Below are positions 1 through 9,673 of a DNA stretch of 60,516 nucleotides, piece by piece (position 1 is the stretch's first letter; each line of letters opens with the position of its first letter). The stretch covers positions 1 to 60,516 of the forward strand of contig NZ_MWLO01000162.1 in NCBI RefSeq assembly GCF_002198735.1, in the 5' to 3' direction. Both the position numbers and the translations under genes were made by a program. Source of the stretch: Ideonella sp. A 288 (GTDB taxonomy: Bacteria > Pseudomonadota > Gammaproteobacteria > Burkholderiales > Burkholderiaceae_C). The notes under the pieces were generated by a model. It searched no databases, was not told the origin of the DNA, and saw only the letters and a list, made by a program, of their open reading frames with translations.

Positions 1-13
1 GGTTTGGGAGCGG

Positions 14-880
14 TCATCGTGGGCTGCCGGTGGCGGGTTGCGGGGGTGTGGGTGCCAGCGCCGCCAGGCGGGCGGCGAGCGAGGCCGAGCTGAGCAGGCC
101 CATGTGGCCGGCGACGAAACGGCCGCTGGCGTCGTAGAACAGCGTGGTCGGCAGCCCCGACGAGCCCACCCGCACGCCGAGGCTCGACCCGGGGTCGAGC
201 AGCACGTGCTGCAGCGAGAAGCCCTGCGCCAGCAGCCAGCGGTTCACCTGCACCGCGTCCTCGCCCTGGTTGACGAAGACGAAGCGCACGCCCGGCGCCT
301 GCGCTTGCGCGCTCGCCAGCATCGGCATCTCGGCGCGGCAGGGGCCGCACCAGGTGGCCCACAGGTTGACCACCGTGGGCAGGCCCCGGCCCAGCACCGC
401 CAGGTCGGCCGGCCGGCCGCTCAGGTCGGTCAGCGCCGGCGCGGGCGGCGCCGACAGCTCGGCCAGCGTGGCCTCCTGGCGCGACGGCCCGAGCACGCCG
501 ACGGCAACGGACAGCACGCCCCACACCGCGGCGGCGCCGGCCAGCCCGGCCGCCATGGGCCGCCGCAGCGGCGGCGTGCGCCAGGCCCAGCCGGCCAGCA
601 CCGCGACCACCGCCGCCACGCCGACGGCCGGCGACCAGCCGCCATCGCGCAGGTCGAGCAACAGCAGCGGCGAGGCCAGATAGCCCGCCGGCGCGCCGAG
701 CACGAAGCCGAGGCGCGCGGCCAGCAGGCCGATCGCCGCCGCCCAGCCCACCGCGCGGCCGGCGGCCGGGCCGTCGGGGCCGGCCAGGCGCACCGCCAGC
801 GCATGGGCCGTCCACAGGGCCGCGCCCCACAGCAGCGGCGCCACCGGCAGGGCCACGGGGCCGATCGAGACCGACAGCAT
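14..880 (-). CDS. Lgt-like membrane domain fused to TlpA-type thioredoxin
   Basis: A 288-residue protein in two parts. Residues 1-130 are hydrophobic with about four membrane segments and resemble part of prolipoprotein diacylglyceryl transferase (an ARLGFVL stretch near 55-61 and an LDLRDGG stretch near 75-81). Residues 140-275 form a thioredoxin fold with the redox motif WCGPC at 177-181 and the cis-proline at LPTT (243-246). The thioredoxin part probably faces the periplasm and reduces or exchanges disulfides, as TlpA/ResA proteins do. The Lgt-like part is too short for a full transferase, so I infer an anchor role. It lies 10 bases after the DUF3422 gene on the same strand and probably shares its transcript. 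Confidence 0.85.
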   Translation of the reverse strand: MLSVSIGPVALPVAPLLWGAALWTAHALAVRLAGPDGPAAGRAVGWAAAIGLLAARLGFVLGAPAGYLASPLLLLDLRDGGWSPAVGVAAVVAVLAGWAWRTPPLRRPMAAGLAGAAAVWGVLSVAVGVLGPSRQEATLAELSAPPAPALTDLSGRPADLAVLGRGLPTVVNLWATWCGPCRAEMPMLASAQAQAPGVRFVFVNQGEDAVQVNRWLLAQGFSLQHVLLDPGSSLGVRVGSSGLPTTLFYDASGRFVAGHMGLLSSASLAARLAALAPTPPQPATGSPR

Positions 881-890
881 CGCGCCGCCC

Positions 891-2249
891 TCAGGGCGGC
901 CCGCTGTGCAGGCGCCGGTGGATGCGGCGGGTGGCCGACCACACGCCCCACAGCACCAGCGGGATCGCCGCGCCGGCCACCACCTCGGGGTTCAGTGGCA
1001 GGCCCGCCGCCTTGGCCGCCTTGCCGCCGTACAGCACCAGGCTGATCACGTAGTACGAGATGGCCGCGATGGACAGGCCCTCCACCGTGGACTGCAGGCG
1101 CAGCTGCAATTCCTGGCCGCGCGTCAGCTTGGCCAGCAGCAGCTGGTTCTGCGCCTCGGTGGCGATGTCCACGCGCGTGCGCAGCAGGGCGCTGGTGCGC
1201 TCGACGCGCTGCGACAGCGAGCCCAGGCGATGCGCCGTGGCGGCCACCGTGGCGATGGCCGGCGAGAGCCGGTGCTGCATGAACTCGCCCAGCGTCTGCG
1301 TGCCGGGGATGGCGCGCTCGCGCAGCTCGGCGATGCGCTGGCGCACCAGGGTGTCGTAGGCCTGGGTGGCCGAGAAGCGGTAGCCATGCTCGGCGGTGGC
1401 GCGCTCGACGCGGGCGGCCAGCGCGATCAGTGTGTCCATCAGCGCCTGGTCGGAACTGCGGGCGTCTTCCAGCCGTGCGGTGATGTCGGCCAGGGCGCGC
1501 TCGGATTCGGCCAGCATCGGCCCCAGCGACTTGGCCACCGGCAGGCCGCGCAGGGCCATCAGGCGGTAGGTCTCGAGCTCGAGCAGGCGCTGCGAGACGC
1601 GGCCGGCGCGGCTGTCGGTGGTGCCTGGCGGCGCGATGACGAGCACCCGCTCGAACCCGTTGCGCCGCAGGCGGAAATCGGTGACGGCCAGCGAGTGCCC
1701 GTCCGCCGGGTGGCCGCCGCCGCCGATGCCACCGGCCCCCAGCCGCGAGGCCACGACCACGCCGCCGCCGAACCACTGCCGTGCCTGGGCCAGCGTGGCG
1801 GGCGCGTCGTCCAGCGAGCCGTGCACCATCACCAGCTTGATCGCGGCCACGGTGCGGCCGGGGATCTCGCGCAGCCAGGCCGCATCGACGATCAGCGAGG
1901 GCAGCAGCTCGGGCTCGCCGGCACCCAGGTCGGCGCCCTCGGGCAGGGCCTGCACGATGGAGTAGCGCGTGAACTCGCTGTGCCGCTCCCACTTGACGGT
2001 GTGCGTGCCCCAGCGCAAGCGCAGGAAGTTGCGCTGCAGGTCGGCCATCGACAGGTGCTGTTGCCCGGGCAGGCGGCGCAGGTGCTCGCACTCGGCCTCG
2101 CGGCTGACACCCTCGTTGAGCACGGCCACGTAGACCACCAGCGCCGGCAGGCGGATGCGCGGCGACGGCCGGGCGTGGACCTCGTTGTGCAGTTCCTCGC
2201 GCAGCGGGTCATCGGGCGGCAGGGCGGGGGCGTTGTGTGCGCCGGTCAT
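891..2249 (-). CDS. DUF3422 family membrane protein
   Basis: This 452-residue protein belongs to DUF3422, a family of unknown function common in proteobacteria. The N-terminus has the family hallmark of a short leader followed by LHNEVHARPSP. The middle is largely helical and charged. Two hydrophobic segments lie near residues 392-408 and 422-437, followed by a basic tail, which suggests an inner-membrane anchor at the C-terminus with a large soluble domain. The frame stays open far upstream, but the ATG at 2249 is chosen because it gives the normal family N-terminus; the upstream part is antisense to the next gene. It is followed closely by the TlpA fusion gene. Confidence 0.85.
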   Translation of the reverse strand: MTGAHNAPALPPDDPLREELHNEVHARPSPRIRLPALVVYVAVLNEGVSREAECEHLRRLPGQQHLSMADLQRNFLRLRWGTHTVKWERHSEFTRYSIVQALPEGADLGAGEPELLPSLIVDAAWLREIPGRTVAAIKLVMVHGSLDDAPATLAQARQWFGGGVVVASRLGAGGIGGGGHPADGHSLAVTDFRLRRNGFERVLVIAPPGTTDSRAGRVSQRLLELETYRLMALRGLPVAKSLGPMLAESERALADITARLEDARSSDQALMDTLIALAARVERATAEHGYRFSATQAYDTLVRQRIAELRERAIPGTQTLGEFMQHRLSPAIATVAATAHRLGSLSQRVERTSALLRTRVDIATEAQNQLLLAKLTRGQELQLRLQSTVEGLSIAAISYYVISLVLYGGKAAKAAGLPLNPEVVAGAAIPLVLWGVWSATRRIHRRLHSGPP

Positions 2250-2361
2250 GCGCCATGGTAGCCCGAGGCTGGGCCCCAGGCGCGGCCCGATGGTCGCCGC
2301 GCCGTTGCGGCTAGCATTTGTCCGTTGTCGTCTCACGACGTGCCCCCCAGGAGCCCCCGCC

Positions 2362-3861
2362 ATGATCCGCCGCCGCACCGCGCTGACCCTGCCCGCCGCA
2401 CTCGGCGCCACGCTGGGGCTCGCACCCTGGCTGGCCCAGGCCCAGTCGAAGAAGGACACGCTGGTGCTGGCCATGACGCTGGAGCCGCCGGGCCTGGACC
2501 CCACGGCCGGCGCGGCGTCGGCCATCGCCGAGGTGGTGCTGTACAACGTCTTCGAGACGCTGACCAAGGTCCACGCCGACTCGTCCATCACGCCGCTGCT
2601 GGCGCAGAGCTGGACGGTCACGCCCGACAACAAGACCTGGGCCTTCAAGCTCCGGCCCGGCGTGGCATTCCACAACGGCGAGCCCTGCACCGCGAAGGCG
2701 GTGAAGTACGCCTTCGAGCGCGCCGCGGCGGCCGACTCGACCAACAAGGACAAGGCGGTCTTCGCCAACATCGTCAACATCGCGCTCACCGACGAGCTGA
2801 CGGCGGTGCTGACGCTGAAGAACCCGAACCCCGACTTCCTGTTCCAGTTGGGCCAGGCCACGTCCATCATCGTCGAGCCGAAGAGCGTGGCCACCAACGC
2901 CACCCAGCCGGTGGGCACCGGCCCCTACAAGCTCGAGAACTGGGCCAAGGGATCGGCCGTGGTGCTGGCGCGCTGGGACGGCCACCGCGACGCCAAGGCG
3001 ATCAAGCTGCGCCGGGTGACGATGCGCTTCATCAGCGACGCCGCGGCGCAGGTGGCGGCGATGCTGGCCGGCGACGTGGACGTGTTCCCCCGCGTGGCCG
3101 CGGCCAAGAGCCTGGCGCAGTTCAAGGCCGACAAGCGCTTCCAGGTGCTGATCGGCGGTTCTCGCGCCAAGACCGTGGTGGCCATCAACAACCGCCGCAA
3201 GCCGCTGGACGACGTGCGCGTGCGCCGCGCCATCGCCATGGCCATCGACCGCAAGCAAGTGGTCGAGGGCGCGGCCGACGGCTTCGGCACGCCGATCGGC
3301 AGCTTCTACGTGCCGGGCGCGCCGGGCTATGTCGACCTCACGGCGGTGAACGCCTACAACCCGGAGCGGGCCAAGGCGCTGCTGAAAGAGGCCGGCGTGA
3401 CGACACCGCTGGAGCTGTCGCTGAAGCTGCCGCCCACGCCCTATGCACGCCAGGGCGGCGAGGTCATCGCCGCGATGCTGGCCAAGGTGGGCATCGTGGC
3501 CAAGCAGGAAAACGTCGAGTGGGCGCAGTGGCTGTCGGGCGTGTACGGCCAGAAGGCCTACGACCTGACCATCATCAGCCACGTCGAGCCGCTGGACCTC
3601 GGCAACTTCGCGCGGCCGGGCTACTACTGGAACTACGAGTCCGCGCGCTTCAACGACCTGTGGAACCGCATCAACGCCACCGCCGACAGCGCCACGCGCC
3701 TGAAGCTGGTGGCCGAGGCCCAGCGCCTGGTGGCCGACGACGCGGTGCTGGCCTACCTGTACCAGCCCACCTGGATCACGGTGGCCAAGGCCGGGGTCAA
3801 GGGCGTGCCCCGCGACATGCCGCTGTTCGTCAACGACCTGTCGCTGCTCAGCTGGGGCTGA
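2362..3861 (+). CDS. ABC transporter substrate-binding protein, family 5 (peptide/opine type)
   Basis: A 499-residue periplasmic solute-binding protein of SBP_bac_5 type, which captures oligopeptides, dipeptides or related solutes for an ABC importer. The N-terminus has a basic region (MIRRRTAL), a hydrophobic core and an AQA cleavage site near residue 27; the arginine run leaves Tat export possible. The binding domain (about 60-430) shows the usual features, including the GTGPYKLENW segment. No permease or ATPase genes are adjacent, so this is an orphan binding protein or its partners lie elsewhere; the substrate cannot be told. The ATG at 2362 is chosen because it begins the signal peptide. 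A TAGCAT element at 2312-2317 could be its -10. Confidence 0.88.
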   Translation: MIRRRTALTLPAALGATLGLAPWLAQAQSKKDTLVLAMTLEPPGLDPTAGAASAIAEVVLYNVFETLTKVHADSSITPLLAQSWTVTPDNKTWAFKLRPGVAFHNGEPCTAKAVKYAFERAAAADSTNKDKAVFANIVNIALTDELTAVLTLKNPNPDFLFQLGQATSIIVEPKSVATNATQPVGTGPYKLENWAKGSAVVLARWDGHRDAKAIKLRRVTMRFISDAAAQVAAMLAGDVDVFPRVAAAKSLAQFKADKRFQVLIGGSRAKTVVAINNRRKPLDDVRVRRAIAMAIDRKQVVEGAADGFGTPIGSFYVPGAPGYVDLTAVNAYNPERAKALLKEAGVTTPLELSLKLPPTPYARQGGEVIAAMLAKVGIVAKQENVEWAQWLSGVYGQKAYDLTIISHVEPLDLGNFARPGYYWNYESARFNDLWNRINATADSATRLKLVAEAQRLVADDAVLAYLYQPTWITVAKAGVKGVPRDMPLFVNDLSLLSWG

Positions 3862-3865
3862 GCGC

Positions 3866-5209
3866 ATGGCCGCGGCGCACGATCCGTTCGGCAACCCGCT
3901 GAGCCTGCAGCACGCGGCCAGCGCCGCCGCGGTGGCCGGCTTCGTCGAGGGCTTCCTCGGCTACACGCCGCGCATCCTGGACGTGCTGGCCGCGGCCGGG
4001 CAGGACGAGAGCGTCATCGTGCAGGCCTGCGCCGCGGCGCTGTGGATGTTCTCGGAATCGCCGGGCGGCCCACCGGCGGCACGCGGGCACCTGGCCCGCG
4101 CCGAGCGCGCCGCGCTGCCTTGCACCGAACGTGAGCGGCTTTTCGCCCAGGCCGTGGCGCATTGGGTGGCCGGCGACCTGCGCGGCGCACTGGCCACGCA
4201 CGAGGCGCTGGCCGAGCGGCACCCGCGCGACCTGGCCGCGCTCAAGCTTGGCCAGTACCACGCCTTCAACCTGGGCGACTCGCCGACCATGCTGCGTCTG
4301 GCGCTGAAGGCCCTGCCGGCTTCCGCCGACGTGGCCTGGGTGCACGGTATGGCCGCCTTCGCGTGGGAACAGTGCCACCGGCTGCACGAGGCCGAGGTGT
4401 CGGCCCGGCGCGCGCTGGCCATGCGCCCGGACGAGCCCTGGGCCCAGCACGCGCTGGCCCACGTGATGCTGACCGACGGGCGGCTGCGCGAGGGTGCGGC
4501 CTTCCTGCAGGATTCGAGCGGCGGCTGGGCCGGGCTCACGTCCTTCATGCGCACGCACAACTGGTGGCACCTGGCGGTGTTCCTGCTGGAGCTGGGCGAC
4601 GACGCCGCGGCCTTGCGCCTGCACGACGAGCAGGTGTGGGGCGTGGACAAGGCCTACTCGCAGGACCAGGTGGGCGCGGTGTCGCTGCTGGCTCGGCTGG
4701 AACTGGCCGGGGTGGCGGTGGGAGGCCGTTGGGAGGCGCTGGCGCCGTGGCTCGTCGGCCGCACCGCCGACCAGGTGCAGCCCTTCCTCGACATGCAGTA
4801 CCTCTACGGACTGGCCCGCGCGGGCCGGCCCGAGGCCGACACGCTGATGGCGCAGGTGGAGCGCTTCGCCCCGCAGGCCCCCGAGGCCTCGCGCGAGGCC
4901 TGGCAGCGCGTGGCGGTGCCGGCCTGCCGCGGGCTGCTGGCCCATGCGCGCGGGCGCTGGGCCGAGGCCGCCGACGCGCTGGCGCTGGCCTTGCCGCGGC
5001 TGGTGTCGATCGGCGGCAGCCACGCGCAGCGCGACCTGTTCGAGCAGATCCACCTCGACGCGCTGTGGCGCTCGGGCGGGCTGGCCGGCGCGCAGAACCT
5101 GCTGCAGCCGCGCGCCAATGCCCAGCCGCAGTCCGAGCGGCTGCGGCGGCAGTTGCACGGGGTGTACGCCGCCCTGGGGCTGCCGGCGCTGGCGCACCAC
5201 GGCGCCTGA
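3866..5209 (+). CDS. TTC38-like tetratricopeptide repeat protein
   Basis: A 447-residue soluble protein resembling the tetratricopeptide repeat protein 38 family. It consists of alanine- and leucine-rich helical pairs, and the family-typical HNWWH motif is at 231-235, preceded by a stretch with HALAHV (195-200). No signal peptide or membrane segment is visible. TTC38-like proteins have no assigned enzymatic role; the HNWWH cluster suggests a ligand or metal pocket, which is inference. It begins four bases after the stop of the binding-protein gene and is probably co-transcribed with it. Confidence 0.8.
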   Translation: MAAAHDPFGNPLSLQHAASAAAVAGFVEGFLGYTPRILDVLAAAGQDESVIVQACAAALWMFSESPGGPPAARGHLARAERAALPCTERERLFAQAVAHWVAGDLRGALATHEALAERHPRDLAALKLGQYHAFNLGDSPTMLRLALKALPASADVAWVHGMAAFAWEQCHRLHEAEVSARRALAMRPDEPWAQHALAHVMLTDGRLREGAAFLQDSSGGWAGLTSFMRTHNWWHLAVFLLELGDDAAALRLHDEQVWGVDKAYSQDQVGAVSLLARLELAGVAVGGRWEALAPWLVGRTADQVQPFLDMQYLYGLARAGRPEADTLMAQVERFAPQAPEASREAWQRVAVPACRGLLAHARGRWAEAADALALALPRLVSIGGSHAQRDLFEQIHLDALWRSGGLAGAQNLLQPRANAQPQSERLRRQLHGVYAALGLPALAHHGA

Positions 5210-5291
5210 CGGGGCCGGTGCAGCGTCAGCCGGCGCGGCGCCGGCGGGCTATCGGCGACGGCGATTGGCGGCGGCGATCTGTCCGGCGAGC

Positions 5292-5618
5292 TCAGTCCGG
5301 CGAATCGAGCCGCGTCGGCGGTTCAGCGGCGGCCGGCGCTTCCGCCGGGGCCTGGTTCGCCGGGCTGAGCTCGGCCACCGTGTAGCCCTCCTTCAGCAGC
5401 GCGTGGCGCAGCCAGTCGGGGTGGGGCCCCAGGCCGTCCCAGGTGTCGCCGGTCTTGGGGTGGCGGTACTTCACCGGCGGCGCGGGCGGTGGCGGCGGCA
5501 CCAGCGGCAGATCACCCAGCTCGTGCAGGCCGATCTGCCAGTACTCCATCAGGCCCTCGATGCGGGCCAGCGCCGCGCGCTGGGCGCGGCTCAGGCTGCG
5601 GTCACGTCGTGATTCCAT
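5292..5618 (-). CDS. H-NS-like nucleoid protein
   Basis: A 108-residue protein of the H-NS histone-like family. A short charged helical N-terminus (1-35) is followed by a proline-rich linker, and a C-terminal DNA-binding module lies at about 49-84 with KYRHPKTGDTWDG and PDWLRHAL. In this family the C-terminal loop inserts into the minor groove of AT-rich DNA. The usual basic loop (such as GRGR in H-NS) reads GLGPHP here, so DNA affinity may differ. An acidic, proline- and alanine-rich tail (85-108) follows. The protein would be expected to silence genes or organise the nucleoid. It lies alone between converging and diverging neighbours. Confidence 0.7.
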   Translation of the reverse strand: MESRRDRSLSRAQRAALARIEGLMEYWQIGLHELGDLPLVPPPPPAPPVKYRHPKTGDTWDGLGPHPDWLRHALLKEGYTVAELSPANQAPAEAPAAAEPPTRLDSPD

Positions 5619-5671
5619 GGCCCCTTGGCGTGCGTGGCGCCGTCACCGTGTTCGCGTGGCCCGGCCGGTGC

Positions 5672-6766
5672 TCAGGCCGGCGCCCCGGGCTGCGTGGCAT
5701 CGGCGGCCGGCAGCGAGTTCGAGAAGAAGAAGCGCAGCATCGCGTCGGTGGCGTCGGGGCCGCTGGCATCGGTGAACGAGCCTGCCGCGCGGCCACCAGA
5801 CCAGGCATGGCCCGCGCCATGCACCACCCAGTGTTCCGCCACCACGCGCCCATTGTCGTCGCGGTAGACCTGCCGCGTGTGGTCGTGCCCATCGCCCTGG
5901 CGGGCGCGCTCGGTGTGCGACGCATCGCCGCTCGACACCGCCACGCGCACGTGTTCGCCATTCGCCGGGTGCACGGTGGTGTCGCGGTCGCCGTGGAAGA
6001 CGATGGTGGGCGGACGCCCCGCCGCGGGGCCCGCGGCCGGCGCGCCGGCGCGCATGGCCTGCAGGGCCGAGCCCAGGTCCTTGGCAGCGCCGGTGGCCAG
6101 GCCCGAGTGCACGCCCACCGCGGCGAACAGCTCGGGGTAGGCGTCGCCGAGGATCGCCGCCATCGCCCCGCCCGCCGACAGGCCGGCGACGTAGACGCGG
6201 CGCGGGTCGATGCCGTGGCGCTGGACCACCTCGCGCACCATGCCGGCCAGCAGCGCGGGCTCGCCACGGCCGCGCTGCTGGTGGCTGTGCTTGAACCAGT
6301 TCCAGCAGCGTTGCGGGTTGGCGCTGCGCGACTGCTCGGGGTACAGCACGAAGAAGCCGCGCGCCTGCGCGGCGTCGTTCATGCCGGTGCCGGCCGCGAA
6401 ATCGGCCGCGTCCTGGGTGCAGCCGTGCAGCATCACCACCAGCGGCAGCGCCTGCACCGGCCCGCCGGGCGGGACGTAGAGCTTGAAGTCGCGGCTGCCA
6501 GCCGCCGCATCGGCGTGGTGGCCGTCGATGAACTGGCCGGGGGCGGGCGCCGGGCGCGGCGGTGTCGTCACATCGGGCGCCGCGCCGGCAACGCCACCGG
6601 GCGTCACCTCGCGGGCCGGCACGTCGATGACGTCGGCGTCACGCGGGCCGACGCGCGCGGCCACGCCGGCCAGCGCGGCCTGGATGGCCTCGGTGGCGCG
6701 CTGCAGCTTGCCGTCGCGGGTGAGCTCGGTCGCCCGGGCCATCCAGCGTTGAAAGGTGGGGTTCAT
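5672..6766 (-). CDS. PHB-depolymerase-family esterase
   Basis: A 364-residue alpha/beta hydrolase of the polyhydroxybutyrate depolymerase (LpqC/esterase PHB) type. The oxyanion-hole sequence HGCTQ is at 115-119, the nucleophile serine at 197 in GLSAGG, a probable catalytic aspartate at 262 in HGDRDTTV, and histidine 320 in GAGHAWSGG. No signal peptide is seen, so the enzyme may be intracellular or exported by an unrecognised route. Likely substrates are short-chain polyhydroxyalkanoate or other esters, including feruloyl-type; the sequence cannot decide. It begins 19 bases after the stop of a ribbon-helix-helix gene on the same strand. Confidence 0.85.
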   Translation of the reverse strand: MNPTFQRWMARATELTRDGKLQRATEAIQAALAGVAARVGPRDADVIDVPAREVTPGGVAGAAPDVTTPPRPAPAPGQFIDGHHADAAAGSRDFKLYVPPGGPVQALPLVVMLHGCTQDAADFAAGTGMNDAAQARGFFVLYPEQSRSANPQRCWNWFKHSHQQRGRGEPALLAGMVREVVQRHGIDPRRVYVAGLSAGGAMAAILGDAYPELFAAVGVHSGLATGAAKDLGSALQAMRAGAPAAGPAAGRPPTIVFHGDRDTTVHPANGEHVRVAVSSGDASHTERARQGDGHDHTRQVYRDDNGRVVAEHWVVHGAGHAWSGGRAAGSFTDASGPDATDAMLRFFFSNSLPAADATQPGAPA

Positions 6767-6785
6767 GGAGGTCCTGACAAAGGTT

Positions 6786-7208
6786 TCAACGGATGCGGCC
6801 GGCCAGCGCGGCCTTGACGGCCGGGCTGGCGTGCAAGGCCCCCAGCACCACCACCGACTCGATGGCGTCCAGCGCCAGTTCGGGCGTCACATCGGGTGCG
6901 ATCGAGGCCAGGCCGAGCACGCGGATCTGCAGCGCCTCGCCGGCCGCGACCACCGCGCGCAGGTCGGCGGCGCTGAAGTGCTGGATGCCCAGCACCAGCG
7001 TCTTGCGCGCCACCGATTGCTTCACCGCGTCGGCATGCACCGCCAGCTGGTTGCGGATGGCCGTGCGGATCAGGTCGGTGCGGTTGGCGTAGAAGCCGTC
7101 CTGCACCAGCAGGTCGATCTGGCCCAGGTCGACATAGCCCAGGTTGATGGTGATCTTCTCGTCGGTCGGCTTGGCCGCGACCAGGGCGGAGGTGCTGCGA
7201 GGTGGCAT
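6786..7208 (-). CDS. CopG-type ribbon-helix-helix regulator
   Basis: A 140-residue protein with a ribbon-helix-helix region at about 18-60 (KITINLGYVDLGQIDLLV, then RTDLIRTAIRN), the fold used by CopG/Arc/NikR regulators to bind operators as dimers. The longer C-terminal part (65-140) is not a known ligand domain that I can name. It is immediately upstream of and co-oriented with the PHB-depolymerase-type esterase, so I infer that it controls that gene or the pair. Compared with classical 45-80-residue antitoxins it is long, which argues for a stand-alone regulator. Confidence 0.7.
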   Translation of the reverse strand: MPPRSTSALVAAKPTDEKITINLGYVDLGQIDLLVQDGFYANRTDLIRTAIRNQLAVHADAVKQSVARKTLVLGIQHFSAADLRAVVAAGEALQIRVLGLASIAPDVTPELALDAIESVVVLGALHASPAVKAALAGRIR

Positions 7209-7323
7209 TCCGCCATCCTATCACCATCCACTTGGATGGTTTAGACCGGTTGCGTGCGGCGCTGGACGGTCTGGCAGGGCGCCGACCCGGCGCCCGGGGG
7301 CCGCCGGACCAGTGCGCCCAGCC

Positions 7324-7983
7324 TCAGCGCCCGGTGGCCGCCGCCTGCTGCGCCGTGCTCGGCTGCTCGGGCAGGCCCTGCAGGTGCGCGGCGTCGGCCC
7401 ACTGCACGATCTGCAGCCCGCCATCGTGCCAGCGCAGGCGGTTGATGCCGGTGTTGGGGATGTCGCAGGTGCGCGGCCCGTGCAGCGGCTGGCCCTGCAC
7501 GCGGCGCCACAGCATGTCGAGCACGCCGCCGTGGGTGACCACGGCCACGCGCCGGCCGGCATGGGCCGCCAGCAGCGCTGCCAGCGCCTGCTCGATGCGG
7601 GCATAGAAGGCGGTGTTGCTCTCGGCGCCACCGGGCAGGGCGTAGTCGGCCTCGTGGCGCGTCCACTGCGCCCACAGGTCGGGGTGCGTCGAGCGGATGG
7701 TGGGCACGTCCAGCCCCTCGAGCACGCCGAAGGACTGCTCGCGCCACAGCGGCTCCACCAGCACCTGCGGCACGCGGTGCTGAGCCAGCGGCGCGGCGGT
7801 GGCCTGCGCGCGCTGCAGGTCGCTGGCCACCAGCACCTCGATCGGTTCGTCCACCAGCCGCTCGGCCAGCCGCTCGGCCTGCTGCAGGCCGATGGCGTTG
7901 AGCGGCACGTCGATCTGGCCCTGGAAGCGGTGCTGCCGGTTCCAGTCGGTCTCGCCGTGGCGGATGACGATCAGTTCGGTCAT
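7324..7983 (-). CDS. Histidine phosphatase family protein (phosphoglycerate mutase-like)
   Basis: A 219-residue member of the histidine phosphatase superfamily. The phospho-acceptor motif RHGETDWN lies at residues 8-15 and the later catalytic histidine is in VVTHGGVLD. This class includes GpmB- and CobC-like phosphatases; the real substrate cannot be read from the sequence. The start at 7983 gives the standard short MTELIVIRHGE N-terminus; an upstream in-frame ATG would add 36 low-complexity residues. It follows metY on the same strand with an 85-base gap. Confidence 0.88.
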   Translation of the reverse strand: MTELIVIRHGETDWNRQHRFQGQIDVPLNAIGLQQAERLAERLVDEPIEVLVASDLQRAQATAAPLAQHRVPQVLVEPLWREQSFGVLEGLDVPTIRSTHPDLWAQWTRHEADYALPGGAESNTAFYARIEQALAALLAAHAGRRVAVVTHGGVLDMLWRRVQGQPLHGPRTCDIPNTGINRLRWHDGGLQIVQWADAAHLQGLPEQPSTAQQAAATGR

Positions 7984-8068
7984 CGGGGCATTGTGGGCCG
8001 CCCCCGTCCCCGGGGGCTTGACGCGGCGCGGTGCAAGTTCACGCGGCGGCAAGCGCCGCGGTGCGGGG

Positions 8069-9361
<1,293 letters not shown>

Positions 9362-9673
9362 GTCTTGCCTGGGGTGGGGTAGAAGGGAGCGGGCAGTCTA
9401 CGACCGCCCGGTCGAAGGCAGCGAACGCCTGGGCCCGCGTCGGCGGGCGCCAGATCCGGTCCGGGCCACTTCGTTGCGGCCGATGGGCCAGTACCGCTGT
9501 GCCGTTTCTCGCGCGACCGCTGGCTGCCAGGCAGCCGCGGGCGTGAACTGCGGCATGGGCCCGGCCCACGTCCTAGGGATGCACCCCCCTCGGTCGTGGT
9601 GGGTCGGCAGGCGCACGGTCGCCGTCAGCGCTAGAGTGCAGGTCCCGCAGCCAACCGCGGGTAAACCCTCTCC
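9362..9673. other. Intergenic region between metY and lytic transglycosylase
   Basis: This is a divergent gap between two genes read away from each other, so it should carry promoters for both. A TAGAGT hexamer about 40 bases before the rightward start is a possible -10. I see no RNA gene, riboswitch-like fold or convincing open frame in it. Confidence 0.4.
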
